NCBI RefSeq assembly: GCF_049808615.1
Contig: NZ_JBNCAN010000002.1
Location: 62,001-126,000, forward strand
From: Modicisalibacter sp049808615
GTDB taxonomy: Bacteria; Pseudomonadota; Gammaproteobacteria; Pseudomonadales; Halomonadaceae
DNA: 64,000 nucleotides
Direction: 5' to 3'
Positions 16,573 to 25,789 of this stretch are shown in pieces (positions within the stretch are counted from its first letter, which is position 1; each line of letters starts with the position of its first letter). The position numbers and the translations under genes were made by a program. The notes under the pieces were generated by a model. It was given only the letters and a program-made list of their open reading frames with translations. It was not told the origin of the DNA and did not search any database.

Positions 16573-17511
16573 TCAGGACTTGATGAGCTCCCGAGGATCA
16601 CGACCGATGGGATGGGGCTCCTGGCGAGCCTTGGCCAATTCGATCTGTTTCTGACGCTCTCTGGCGCCAGCTCGAGTTTTCTCGGATAGCGAGTCCCAGC
16701 AGTGCGGGCAACTCACGCCGGGAGAATAGTGCGCCGATGCACGATCCTCGGCAGAAATGGGACGGCGGCAGGCGTGGCACTGATCGAATTCGCCTTCGCT
16801 CAGGTCGTGACGCACGGTCACGCGATTATCAAAGACGAAGCAGTCCCCTTGCCACAGGGACTCGGATTCCGGCACCTGCTCGAGATAATTGAGGATGCCG
16901 CCCTTGAGGTGATAGACCTCATCGAACCCTTCGTTGAGCATGAAGCTCGAGGCCTTCTCGCAGCGGATGCCACCGGTGCAGAACATGGCGACTTTCTTGT
17001 GCTTCGATGGATCGTAATGGGCCTTGACGTACTCGGGAAACTCACGAAACGATCTTGTCTCGGGATTGATCGCCCCCTTGAAGGAACCGATTTCGACCTC
17101 GTAATCGTTGCGTGTATCGATCATCAATACCTCGGGGTCGCTGACCAGAGCGTTCCATTCCGAAGGCTCGACATAGGTGCCCACGGTTTGATTGGGGTCG
17201 ATACCCGGCACGCCCAGGGTCACGATCTCTTTCTTGAGCTTGACCTTGGTTCGATAGAAGGGCTGTTTCTCGCAACCGGACTCCTTGTGATCAAGGTCAT
17301 CAAAGCGAGGATCGGCCTTGAGCCAGGCCAGCAGCGCATCGATACTCTCGCGGCGACCGGACACGGTGCCGTTGATACCTTCCTTGGCCAGTAGCAGCGT
17401 GCCCTTGATGTCATGGGTCTTGAGGACGTCGAGCAGCGGCTCGCGCAGTTCTTCGAAATCCTCGAGGGTGACGAACTTGTACAGCGCCGCCACGACAATC
17501 GGCTGATTCAT
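16573..17511 (-). CDS. trhO: tRNA uridine(34) hydroxylase, rhodanese family
   Basis: Oxygen-dependent tRNA U34 hydroxylase (formerly YceA), which makes 5-hydroxyuridine on the route to cmo5U/mcmo5U. The 312-residue protein has an N-terminal acylphosphatase-like domain and a rhodanese domain with active Cys178 in MFCTGGIRCEK. A C-terminal Zn-like part follows with CHAC and CPHC pairs. The pairing of CTGGIRCEK with the C-terminal cysteines is the family hallmark. GGAGA precedes ATG 17511. It stands alone between tus and aguB on the minus strand. Confidence 0.94.
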   Translation of the reverse strand: MNQPIVVAALYKFVTLEDFEELREPLLDVLKTHDIKGTLLLAKEGINGTVSGRRESIDALLAWLKADPRFDDLDHKESGCEKQPFYRTKVKLKKEIVTLGVPGIDPNQTVGTYVEPSEWNALVSDPEVLMIDTRNDYEVEIGSFKGAINPETRSFREFPEYVKAHYDPSKHKKVAMFCTGGIRCEKASSFMLNEGFDEVYHLKGGILNYLEQVPESESLWQGDCFVFDNRVTVRHDLSEGEFDQCHACRRPISAEDRASAHYSPGVSCPHCWDSLSEKTRAGARERQKQIELAKARQEPHPIGRDPRELIKS

Positions 17512-17609
17512 GCAAATGTCTCCAGCAGGTCGTCCGCGTAAAGGACGGACCGGAACGTGTTTTTCAAGCGGGCAAATTATACGCTATTCGTTACTGTCCG
17601 GTCACCGGA

Positions 17610-18509
17610 TCAGCGATCTCGATAACGCCGGGTCAGGTCCCCATAGGCGTCGATCCTGCGATCCCGCAGATAGGGCCACATGCGTCGGACCTGCTCGCTG
17701 CGGCTCATGTCGAGTTCGACCAGCAGATTTTCGGCGTCGTCGCCGGCGTGGGCCAGCAGTTCGCCCTGCGGGCCACAGATGAAACTGCCGCCCCAGAAAT
17801 GGATGCCTTCGCTGACACCGCTCAGATCTTTTTCGAAACCGATCCGGTTGGCAACCAGCACCGGCAGGCCATTGGCTACGCCATGAGCGCGCTGGACGAT
17901 CGTCCAGGCGTCCTTCTGGCGGCTCTTCTCGGGTAAATCGTCCGGCGGATGCCAGCCGATGGCGGTGGGGTAGAGCAGCATCTCGGCACCGGCCAGGGCC
18001 ATCAGGCGCGCCGCCTCCGGATACCACTGATCCCAGCATACCAGTACGCCGAGGCGGCCCACCGAGGTGTCGATGGGCTCGAAGCCCTGTTCGGTATCCG
18101 CATCCCCTGGAGTAAAGTAGAACTTTTCGTAGAAGCCGGGATCATCCGGGATATGCATCTTGCGATAGTGCCCGACCCGGCCACGGGCGCGATCCATGAC
18201 TACGGCGGTATTGTGATAAACACCGGCGGCTCGACGCTCAAAGATTGAGCCGACCAGCACGATGTTCAATTCCTCGGCGAGTTCCGCCAGGCGCGTGGCG
18301 GTGGGGCCGTCCATAGGCTCGGCGAGATCGAAGAGATCCGCGTCTTCGCATTGGCAGAAATAGTGCGTGGCGTGCAGTTCCTGCAGAAGAACCAGTTCGG
18401 CACCGCGCTCGGCCAGCTTCCGAACACCGTCTTCGCTGGCTTCCAGACTACGCTGCTTGTCCGGCCAGGCAGGTTGTTGCACCAGGCCTACCTTGAGGAT
18501 CTTGCTCAT
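17610..18509 (-). CDS. aguB: N-carbamoylputrescine amidase
   Basis: Hydrolyses N-carbamoylputrescine to putrescine, CO2 and ammonia, the second step of the agmatine route. The 299-residue nitrilase-superfamily protein has the Glu-Lys-Cys triad visible as Glu44 (LLQELHA), Lys117 (HYRKMHIPD) and Cys158 (VCWDQWYPE). The gene follows aguA with a one-base gap, and GAGGAG inside the aguA end serves it. Its product feeds the putrescine enzymes encoded 30-45 kb further along the window. Confidence 0.95.
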   Translation of the reverse strand: MSKILKVGLVQQPAWPDKQRSLEASEDGVRKLAERGAELVLLQELHATHYFCQCEDADLFDLAEPMDGPTATRLAELAEELNIVLVGSIFERRAAGVYHNTAVVMDRARGRVGHYRKMHIPDDPGFYEKFYFTPGDADTEQGFEPIDTSVGRLGVLVCWDQWYPEAARLMALAGAEMLLYPTAIGWHPPDDLPEKSRQKDAWTIVQRAHGVANGLPVLVANRIGFEKDLSGVSEGIHFWGGSFICGPQGELLAHAGDDAENLLVELDMSRSEQVRRMWPYLRDRRIDAYGDLTRRYRDR

Positions 18510-18510
18510 C

Positions 18511-19572
18511 TCAATGCTCCTCGTTTATCGAGCTGGGACGGTTCAATGTGCCCCGGGGTAACTGCATGGTCAGGCAGTGCAGACTGCCATGCTGACGGAT
18601 CACGCTGCGACAGTCGATGGGCAGGATATCGCGCTCTGGAAAGGCTGTCGCCAGTGCATCGAGAGCCTGGATATCTGCGGCATCACCGTAGATGGGCACC
18701 AATACCGCGCCGTTGAGGATCAGGAAGTTGGCGTAGGTCGCCGGCAGGCGATGGCCATCGTCAGGATCGAAGCAGGGTCGCGGCCAGGGCAGCGGGATCA
18801 GCCGGTAGGGCGAACCGTCCGCCTGGCGCAATGTGTTAAGTTCTTCTTCCATGGCGGCCAGCGCCGGATAATGAGGATCGTCTCGGTCGTCGCAGCGCAC
18901 GTAGGCAAGGGTTCCCGGATCGCAGAAGCGTGCCAGGGTATCGATATGGCTGTCGGTGTCGTCACCTTCCAGATGGCCCTGGGTCAGCCACAGGATGCGT
19001 TCGACGCCGAAATCCTCGCGCAGTCGCGCCTCGATGGCCTGGCGATTGAAATGGGGGTTACGGTTGGGATTGAGCAGGCAGGCTTCGGTGGTCAGTAGCG
19101 TCCCCTGACCATCGGTGTCGATGGCGCCGCCTTCCAGCACCAGGTCGCGGGGTTCCACCGGAGCCTTGAATACGCCGGCTTCATGCAGCCGGCCGGTCAA
19201 GGCGTTGTCGCGTGTAGCGGGAAACTTGCCGCCCCAGCCGGTGAACTCATAATCGAGCAATACGATCTTGCCGTCGCGCTGGATGGCGATGGGGCCATGA
19301 TCCCGGGCCCAGGTGTCGTCGGCGGGAGCTTCGATCAGTATCAATCGATCGTCGGGAACACCAAGCTGACGAAAAGTTCTGATCAGGCGTTCATGGGTCG
19401 CTTGGTCGGGGACGCTGATCAACACCCGTTGATAATGCGTGATGGCGACCACCATGGCTTCGAGGGTCGCCTCGATGCGTTCGAGCAGAGGCGCCCAGTC
19501 ACTTTCGAGGCTCGGCCAGGTGAGCTGAACGGCGTCCTGGGGGTGCCACTCGGGAAGTAGACGCTGAGTCAT
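18511..19572 (-). CDS. aguA: Agmatine deiminase
   Basis: Converts agmatine to N-carbamoylputrescine and ammonia. The protein has 353 residues in the guanidino-group-modifying fold. It shows WARDHGPI near residue 108, EGGAIDTDG near 167, HLEGDDTDSHID near 220 with the catalytic His, and the nucleophile Cys333 in GSLHCLTMQ. GGAGACC precedes ATG 19572. It forms a two-gene unit with aguB and is divergent from the lipoprotein-release genes. Confidence 0.96.
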   Translation of the reverse strand: MTQRLLPEWHPQDAVQLTWPSLESDWAPLLERIEATLEAMVVAITHYQRVLISVPDQATHERLIRTFRQLGVPDDRLILIEAPADDTWARDHGPIAIQRDGKIVLLDYEFTGWGGKFPATRDNALTGRLHEAGVFKAPVEPRDLVLEGGAIDTDGQGTLLTTEACLLNPNRNPHFNRQAIEARLREDFGVERILWLTQGHLEGDDTDSHIDTLARFCDPGTLAYVRCDDRDDPHYPALAAMEEELNTLRQADGSPYRLIPLPWPRPCFDPDDGHRLPATYANFLILNGAVLVPIYGDAADIQALDALATAFPERDILPIDCRSVIRQHGSLHCLTMQLPRGTLNRPSSINEEH

Positions 19573-19743
19573 GATGGTCTCCAGAAGCCTGTGAAACGTT
19601 GCAAGCGAATCTTTGTCAGCGCAGTAACGGCATTTTAATTATTGGCCTGGTGCAGGCAGGCAATAGTGCAGTGTTTGTGAACCCGGTGCACCCGACCGTG
19701 AAAAACCGTACCATGGGCGCCTGCCGACGAGGAACCGAACTTG

Positions 19744-20985
19744 ATGCTTGACCGCATACCCTTTCTGATTGGGCTGCGCTATGTGCGCGCCAAACGACGT
19801 AACCATTTCATTTCCTTCATTTCATTGACGTCCATGCTGGGGCTGATGCTGGGGGTGGCGGTGCTGATCCTGGTGCTGTCGGTGATGAACGGCTTCGATC
19901 ACGAATTGCGCTCTCGGGTGCTGGGCATGGTGCCGCACACACGCATCGAGGCGCAGGATGGCATGGCCAACTGGAAGCCCTTGGCGGAGCGCCTGAGTCA
20001 GCGCGAGCATGTCATCGGTGCAGCGCCCTACGTGGATCAGCAGGGCATGTTCTCGGTGGGTGGGCGCAATGAAGGCGCACTCGTGTACGGCATCAAGCCC
20101 GACTACGAGCGGCGCGTGTCGATCATCGGCAATCACATGCAGCAGGGCGATCTCGACTCTCTGGCGCCAGGGGAATGGAACATCGTGCTCGGGCAATTAC
20201 TCGCCCGGAACCTGGGGGTCGGGGTGGGTGATCGCGTCACGCTGCTGGTGCCGGAGGCATCGATAACCCCCGGCGGTGTATTCCCCCGGCTCAAGCGCTT
20301 CAACGTCAGCGGTATTTTCAAGGTGGGCGCGGATATCGACGCGAATCTGGCCTACGCCAGCATGGAAGACATGCAGACCCTGGCGCGCATGGGGGATGCC
20401 ATCGGCGGGTTGCGTCTGGAGCTCGACGATCTCTTTCTTGCCAAGGACGAAACCCAGGCGATCCTCAATGAACTGGGTTACGGCTATCGCGGCATGGACT
20501 GGACCTTTACCCACGGCAATCTGTTTCAGGCGATCCAGATGGAGAAGCGCATGATCGGCTTGTTGCTGATGGTGATCGTTGCCGTGGCGGCGTTCAACAT
20601 CGTCTCGACCCTGGTCATGGTGGTCACCGACAAGCACGCCGATATTGCCATCCTGCGCACCATCGGGGCCACCCCCAAATCGATCATGGGCATCTTCATC
20701 GTACAGGGCATGTCGATCGGGGTGATCGGTATCGCCATTGGCGTAGCTTTGGGCATCGTCCTGGCGCTGTCGGTTTCCGATATCATCGCCTGGTTCGAGG
20801 CGGTATCGGGCATCCAGTTCCTCGATCCCAATGTGTACTTCATCAGCTATCTGCCGTCACGACTCAATTGGAGCGATGTAGGCACGATCGTCGCGGCGGC
20901 CTTCGGCCTGAGCTTTCTTTCCACCCTGTATCCGGCCTGGCGCGCGGCGCGTGTTCAGCCAGCCGAAGTATTGCGTTACGAGTGA
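19744..20985 (+). CDS. lolC: Lipoprotein-release ABC transporter permease (LolC/LolE type)
   Basis: Inner-membrane permease that extracts outer-membrane lipoproteins and hands them to LolA. The 413-residue protein has the N-terminal signature RAKRRNHFISFISLTSMLG (about 18-36), one membrane helix, a large periplasmic domain, and three C-terminal helices ending RAARVQPAEVLRYE. ATG 19744 is preferred over TTG 19741; GAGGAAC lies upstream. lolD follows after nine bases. No second permease is present beside them, unlike lolCDE of E. coli, so this may work as a homodimer like LolF; this is inference. Confidence 0.92.
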   Translation: MLDRIPFLIGLRYVRAKRRNHFISFISLTSMLGLMLGVAVLILVLSVMNGFDHELRSRVLGMVPHTRIEAQDGMANWKPLAERLSQREHVIGAAPYVDQQGMFSVGGRNEGALVYGIKPDYERRVSIIGNHMQQGDLDSLAPGEWNIVLGQLLARNLGVGVGDRVTLLVPEASITPGGVFPRLKRFNVSGIFKVGADIDANLAYASMEDMQTLARMGDAIGGLRLELDDLFLAKDETQAILNELGYGYRGMDWTFTHGNLFQAIQMEKRMIGLLLMVIVAVAAFNIVSTLVMVVTDKHADIAILRTIGATPKSIMGIFIVQGMSIGVIGIAIGVALGIVLALSVSDIIAWFEAVSGIQFLDPNVYFISYLPSRLNWSDVGTIVAAAFGLSFLSTLYPAWRAARVQPAEVLRYE

Positions 20986-20994
20986 GGGCCACGC

Positions 20995-21687
20995 ATGACC
21001 GCCGATACGAAACAAGTGATGCTCGAATGTCGGGACCTGACCCGGGTCTACAGCGAAGGCCCGCAAGATGTGACTGTGTTGGATGGGCTCGACCTCGTAG
21101 TGCGGGCCGGCGAGCGGGTTGCCGTGGTCGGCAGTTCCGGGTCGGGCAAGACCACGCTGCTCAATCTGCTGGGCGGTCTTGATCACCCCAGCCGTGGCAC
21201 GGTCACCATCGCCGACCAGCCATTGACCAAACTCAACGATGACGCCATGGGGCGTTTTCGAAACCGTCATATCGGTTTCGTCTATCAGTTTCACCATCTA
21301 CTGGCCGAGTTCACCGCCTGTGAGAATGCGGCCTTGCCTTTGATCGTGCGTGGACACAAGCGTCGCGATGCGGAACGACGCGCCATGGGCATACTGGAGC
21401 AAGTGGGCATGGCGCCGCGGGGCGATCACAAGCCCGGCGAGCTGTCCGGTGGAGAGCGCCAACGAGTCGCTATCGCCCGGGCGCTGATCACCGACCCCAG
21501 CCTGATGCTCATGGATGAACCCACCGGTAATCTCGATCAGACGACGGCGGCGAATATCCTCGGCTTGATGGATGAGCTGGCACGGACGAGTGCCTGTGCG
21601 TTCGTGATCGTCACCCATGATCCGAGTCTGGCGGCGCATCAGGATCGGGTGCTCAGGCTGGATGGTGGTCGCCTTCTGAGCGCTTGA
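20995..21687 (+). CDS. lolD: Lipoprotein-release ABC transporter ATPase
   Basis: Cytoplasmic ATPase that powers lipoprotein release. The 230-residue protein has Walker A GSSGSGKTT (46-54), the ABC signature LSGGERQRVAIARA near 148, and Walker B LMLMDEPTGNLD near 165. The LolD-specific segment GFVYQFHHLLAEFTA near 93-107 is present. GAGGG lies upstream and the gene follows the permease by nine bases, so they are translated as a unit. Confidence 0.95.
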   Translation: MTADTKQVMLECRDLTRVYSEGPQDVTVLDGLDLVVRAGERVAVVGSSGSGKTTLLNLLGGLDHPSRGTVTIADQPLTKLNDDAMGRFRNRHIGFVYQFHHLLAEFTACENAALPLIVRGHKRRDAERRAMGILEQVGMAPRGDHKPGELSGGERQRVAIARALITDPSLMLMDEPTGNLDQTTAANILGLMDELARTSACAFVIVTHDPSLAAHQDRVLRLDGGRLLSA

Positions 21688-21714
21688 GGCTATGCCCGAT
21701 CCCTTGGCGCAGGG

Positions 21715-22266
21715 TCAGGTGAGCGTATTGCGATGAATGACCTCGCGCTGGGCGCAGCGCCGTTTGGCGCGGCGCTTCCAACTGCGTGATACCTGCCAGC
21801 GCCAGATCAGGCGCAGCACGATGTTGCTGATGATCCCCAGAACGACGGCCGACACCAGCGAGCCCAAAAAAAGCACCGGCAAAATATCGACCATCTTGGC
21901 AGCGAACCAATGGGTGCTGAGATGATTCGGTGCCGGCTGCACCGGTGTATCAAGAAGCCAGCTTCCCAGCCGATAGTTGCCATAGAAGACCACCGGCATG
22001 GTCAAGGGGTTGGTCAGCCATACCAGGCCTACCGATAATGGCAGGTTGCAACGCAACAGCCAGGCGCCACAGGCGGCCAATGCCATCTGAAACGGAATCG
22101 GCAGCATGGCGCAGAACAATCCCACCATGAACGCATTGCCAACAGAGCGTCGCGTCAATACCCATAGCGAGGTGTTGGCGACAATCGGGCTCAAGAAGCG
22201 CAGTGAGCGGTTGCGCTTCAGGGTGTCCTGATGGGGTATGTGACGCTGAAGCAGTCTGCGCAACAT
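21715..22266 (-). CDS. DUF2062 membrane protein
   Basis: A 183-residue membrane protein of the DUF2062 family, whose function is unknown. It shows the typical N-terminal RRxLQRHIPxxD block, the segment GLFCAMLPIPFQM, the WLTNPLTMPVVFYGNYRLG stretch, and three to four hydrophobic segments, ending in a basic Arg/Lys-rich tail. ATG 22266 is chosen because the frame upstream of it lacks family character. It lies on the opposite strand between lolD and comEC, where I recall a homologue in Pseudomonas as well. Confidence 0.85.
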   Translation of the reverse strand: MLRRLLQRHIPHQDTLKRNRSLRFLSPIVANTSLWVLTRRSVGNAFMVGLFCAMLPIPFQMALAACGAWLLRCNLPLSVGLVWLTNPLTMPVVFYGNYRLGSWLLDTPVQPAPNHLSTHWFAAKMVDILPVLFLGSLVSAVVLGIISNIVLRLIWRWQVSRSWKRRAKRRCAQREVIHRNTLT

Positions 22267-22356
22267 GGTCTCGTTCGCTGATCTTGAACACGCACCATTA
22301 TCCACACATGGTCGTCGCCCTGCCACGGCCCGCGATAAAACGATAAGAGAGAGCTT

Positions 22357-24666
22357 ATGGGGCTGGCTGCGCCACTGGCCATGGCGGCAATGCTGGGCGC
22401 TGCCATGGGCGTTCTTACACCGCCGGGCTTGTTTGCCGTTATCTGTATAGGGCTATTGGGGACGCTGGCCGCCTCACGCTATGGGCTGGCGCTCTTGATA
22501 CTGCTGCTTGCATTGAGCGCGACCCAGGTATTGCTGGCCCGCGGTTCGATACTGCCGCCGGGTCTCGCGGGCACGGATCTTGCCGTGACTGCGCGGATCT
22601 CCGAACTCAACGATGAAGAAGGCTCCAAGCGTCTGCGTCTATCGCTGACCTCTTGTCACTCGATCGAGCAAGCACGTCTTGCCTGTGATCGATTGGATCA
22701 GGTGCGAGTCAGTTGGTACGACGCGCCCGTCCTCGAGATCGGCGAGCACTGGGCATTGACCCTGCGCCTGCGACCCCCCGGCGGCTTTGCCAATCCGCAT
22801 ACCTTCGATTATGCCGCCTGGCTGTGGCGGGAAGGCATCGATGCTACCGGCTATGTGCGCAGCGCCCCAGCGCCGCGACGTCTGCAGGCGTCTCATGACA
22901 CTTTTCGCAAGCAAGCCCTGGCCTATCTCGAACGCCATGTATCCGATGAGTTGTCCCGACGCTGGCTAGCCGCGCTCACTCTGGGGGCGAGTGAACGTCT
23001 GGATCAAGAGGATTGGGCGCTGTTGAATGCCAGCGGCACCACCCATCTGATGGTGATTTCGGGACTGCACGTTGGTCTGGTCGCGGCTTTCATGTTGATG
23101 CTCGCTCGAGGGGCCGCGCGGCTGGCGACACCGCAGCGCTGGCGTATGGTGGCCTGGCCCTGGTGGAGTGCAGCCGCGGCAGCCGTGGGCTATGCCTGGC
23201 TTGCCGGTCTCGAACCACCGGCCTTGCGGGCCATGATCATGACCCTGGTGGGGCTCTGGGTGGCTAGCGGGCGCCATGCGCCCGGGCCTTGGCAGGCGTG
23301 GTGGCTGGCGCTGGCCATCATCGTGCTGGTCGATCCGTTGGCTCTGTGGCGACCGGGGTTGTGGTTGTCATTCATTGCCGTGGGGTTGTTGATCCTGGCC
23401 TGGCAAGGGCGCTCGCGGCCCGCCGGATGGCGTGGCTGGTGCGCAGCGCTGCTGCGCAGCCAGTGTCTATTGGCACCGCTGATGGCGGCGGCGGTACTGC
23501 TTGCCTTCGATCGGGTGGCGCCGGCGGCACCGTTGATCAATCTGCTCGCGGTTCCCGTGATCGGTAGCCTGATGGTGCCGCTGGGACTTGCGGGTTGGCT
23601 GCTGGCCTGGATACCCCCACTGGCCGAGATCTGCTGGTGGTTCTTCGCGATACTGGCCCACGGCATACAGACCAGCCTGCACGCGGTCGTGGCCTGGTCG
23701 CCCTTGTGGCACCCCGAGCCCTGGCAAACGCTACCGATCGCGCTGGGCTTGATTTTGCTGACCGCTTTCTGGGTGTTGCCGGGGCTTTCAAAAGCACTGC
23801 GCTGGAGTGGCAGCACGCTGCTCATGGCTCTCGCCTTCAACCTGACCCCGCCTACGCTAGCCGATGGGCAGCTGCGTGTCCGCGTCCAGGATGTGGGCCA
23901 AGGTCAGTTGATCGAATTACGCACCTCCAGGCATCGTCTGCTCTACGATAGCGGGCCGCGTTTTCGCTCCGGGTTCATGCCTCTGACGACCCTGTGGCCG
24001 GCGGGTCAGTATTTTGACGGGGTCATCGTCAGTCACGGCGACAATGATCATGCCGGTGGGGTAGCGGCACTTGTCGAGGAGCACCGGGTCGAACGCTGGT
24101 GGTCGCCAGGGGCCGAACCGCTTGGGGTGCCGGACTCATCCTGTCGTGCCGGTGAGAGTTGGCGTTGGGATGGGGTCGCGTTTCGTTTTCTGTGGCCGGA
24201 GGGTGATCCGGCCAAGCTGGAACGCAACGATCGCTCCTGTGTGCTGCTGGTCGAGGCGGGCGGGCAACGGTTGCTGATCAGCGGCGATGCTGGAGATGCA
24301 GTCGAAGCGCGTCTTGTCGGAGAGCTTGAAAACGATATCCAGATACTGATTGCCGGCCATCATGGCAGTCGCACCAGCTCCTCCGCGGATTGGGTGGCGG
24401 CAACCCGGCCCCACCATGTGATATTCAGCGCCGGGCGCGGCAATGCTCATGGTCATCCCCATGCCGAGGTAGTACGGCGCTTTCGCGACGCAGGGAGTTG
24501 TCTGTGGAATACCGCCGAGGATGGCGCGATAACGCTGGACCTGGGCAGTGCGGCGTCTACCGATGTGGTCACCCAGCGCCCGATCCCCGGTGCTGGTGTC
24601 GAAGGGGGCTGCCTTGCGGTAGAATCCTCCTCTTATGCAGGAGGCCAAACCGGTAATGCCGGGTGA
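22357..24666 (+). CDS. comEC: DNA internalization-related competence protein ComEC/Rec2
   Basis: Inner-membrane channel for uptake of single-stranded DNA in natural transformation. The 769-residue protein has hydrophobic N-terminal helices and an OB-like domain. The ComEC competence domain with LASGTTHLMVISGLHVGL-like spacing (LNASGTTHLMVISGLHVGL) sits near 220-240. The C-terminal metallo-beta-lactamase domain shows VQDVGQGQ, VSHGDNDHAGG and AGHHGSRTSS. Both metal-binding motifs look intact. AGAGAG precedes the ATG. It starts the run comEC-exbB-exbD-msbA-lpxK. Confidence 0.94.
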   Translation: MGLAAPLAMAAMLGAAMGVLTPPGLFAVICIGLLGTLAASRYGLALLILLLALSATQVLLARGSILPPGLAGTDLAVTARISELNDEEGSKRLRLSLTSCHSIEQARLACDRLDQVRVSWYDAPVLEIGEHWALTLRLRPPGGFANPHTFDYAAWLWREGIDATGYVRSAPAPRRLQASHDTFRKQALAYLERHVSDELSRRWLAALTLGASERLDQEDWALLNASGTTHLMVISGLHVGLVAAFMLMLARGAARLATPQRWRMVAWPWWSAAAAAVGYAWLAGLEPPALRAMIMTLVGLWVASGRHAPGPWQAWWLALAIIVLVDPLALWRPGLWLSFIAVGLLILAWQGRSRPAGWRGWCAALLRSQCLLAPLMAAAVLLAFDRVAPAAPLINLLAVPVIGSLMVPLGLAGWLLAWIPPLAEICWWFFAILAHGIQTSLHAVVAWSPLWHPEPWQTLPIALGLILLTAFWVLPGLSKALRWSGSTLLMALAFNLTPPTLADGQLRVRVQDVGQGQLIELRTSRHRLLYDSGPRFRSGFMPLTTLWPAGQYFDGVIVSHGDNDHAGGVAALVEEHRVERWWSPGAEPLGVPDSSCRAGESWRWDGVAFRFLWPEGDPAKLERNDRSCVLLVEAGGQRLLISGDAGDAVEARLVGELENDIQILIAGHHGSRTSSSADWVAATRPHHVIFSAGRGNAHGHPHAEVVRRFRDAGSCLWNTAEDGAITLDLGSAASTDVVTQRPIPGAGVEGGCLAVESSSYAGGQTGNAG

Positions 24667-24686
24667 CCGGGCAGGAGACCTGATCG

Positions 24687-25358
24687 ATGGATGTATTCGA
24701 TGCGCTGATGGCAGGTGGCTGGCTGATGCTGCCGATTCTCGGCTGCTCGCTGCTGGCCACGGTGATCGTCATCGAGCGACTCTGGAGCTTGCGGGCAACA
24801 CGGATCGCGCCCAGCGGGTTAGGGCAGGAAGTGTGCGAGCGTATTCGTCAGGGCCAGATCGATTTGAACTGGCTGGAAGGACACTCCCCGCTGGGGGCGG
24901 TGCTGGCGGCAGGGCTGCGCAACGCACGCTTTGGCCAGGAGCAAGTGCGCTCCCGGCTTCAGGATGCAGCAACCGCAGTCATTCATGATATGGAGCGCTA
25001 TCTGAGCCCCTTAGGAACCATCGCCTCGATTACCCCGCTGATCGGTCTTCTGGGCACGGTCGTCGGCATGATCGAGGTCTTTGCGGTCATCGTCAGCACC
25101 AACGGTGCGGAGCGCACCGCCGATCTGGCGGGAGGAATCTCTCAGGCGCTGGTGACCACTGCCGCGGGGTTGTTCGTGGCGATACCGGCGCTGATGTTTC
25201 ACCGCTATTTCCAGCGTCGGGTGGAGGATATTACCGTGCGCATGGAGCAGCAGGCGGGACAGGTGGTCGAGCAGTTAGCGCATCAAAGCGGGGAACTGAC
25301 CCTGGCGGAGCGTCGGGAATCCCCCGAGCGCCGAGGTGTTCGGGAGCAGCGTGCATGA
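24687..25358 (+). CDS. exbB: MotA/TolQ/ExbB proton channel family protein
   Basis: Predicted inner-membrane proton-channel subunit, 223 residues, with three membrane helices (about 10-30, 108-135, 150-175). The family core SPLGTIASITPLIGLLGTVVGM lies near residues 107-128. It partners the overlapping exbD gene. Its place just before msbA and lpxK, away from any tonB, suggests a role in envelope transport or maintenance, but no substrate can be read from the sequence. GGAG lies eight bases before the ATG. Confidence 0.92.
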   Translation: MDVFDALMAGGWLMLPILGCSLLATVIVIERLWSLRATRIAPSGLGQEVCERIRQGQIDLNWLEGHSPLGAVLAAGLRNARFGQEQVRSRLQDAATAVIHDMERYLSPLGTIASITPLIGLLGTVVGMIEVFAVIVSTNGAERTADLAGGISQALVTTAAGLFVAIPALMFHRYFQRRVEDITVRMEQQAGQVVEQLAHQSGELTLAERRESPERRGVREQRA

Positions 25359-25789
25359 AGTTCGTGCGTCATCGCCGCGACTCGGTGGATGTCAATTTGA
25401 CCCCGTTGATCGATGTGGTCTTTCTGCTGTTGATCTTCTTCATGGTCTCCACCACCTTCGAGTCTCCCCGAGCACTGGAATTGACGTTACCCAGTAGCGC
25501 CAGCGCTACCGCGCAAGACGCATCACCGGTGATCCTGTCGATTACCCAGGCCGGTGAATATCGCCTGGGTGAGCAGACTCTTGATTCCGCCCAGGCGCTG
25601 CACGACGCCTTGATGTCTCAAGCCGATAGTGCTCGGGAACAGGGCCTGGTGATCGAAGCCGACGCACAAACCACTCATGAAACCGTGGTCGCGGCGCTGG
25701 ATGAGGCCGCGGCGCTGGGCATACAACGTGTGCGTATCGCAACTCGTCGGCCTGCTGCGCTCGCCCCCGAATCCGTGGAGACGCCGTGA
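25355..25789 (+). CDS. exbD: ExbD/TolR family protein
   Basis: Partner of ExbB in a proton-driven motor, 144 residues. It has a single N-terminal membrane helix with the conserved channel Asp in NLTPLIDVVFLLLIFFMV (Asp near 23), and a periplasmic domain after it. The start overlaps the exbB stop (ATGA) and its own stop overlaps the GTG of msbA, indicating translational coupling. Confidence 0.93.
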   Translation: MKFVRHRRDSVDVNLTPLIDVVFLLLIFFMVSTTFESPRALELTLPSSASATAQDASPVILSITQAGEYRLGEQTLDSAQALHDALMSQADSAREQGLVIEADAQTTHETVVAALDEAAALGIQRVRIATRRPAALAPESVETP

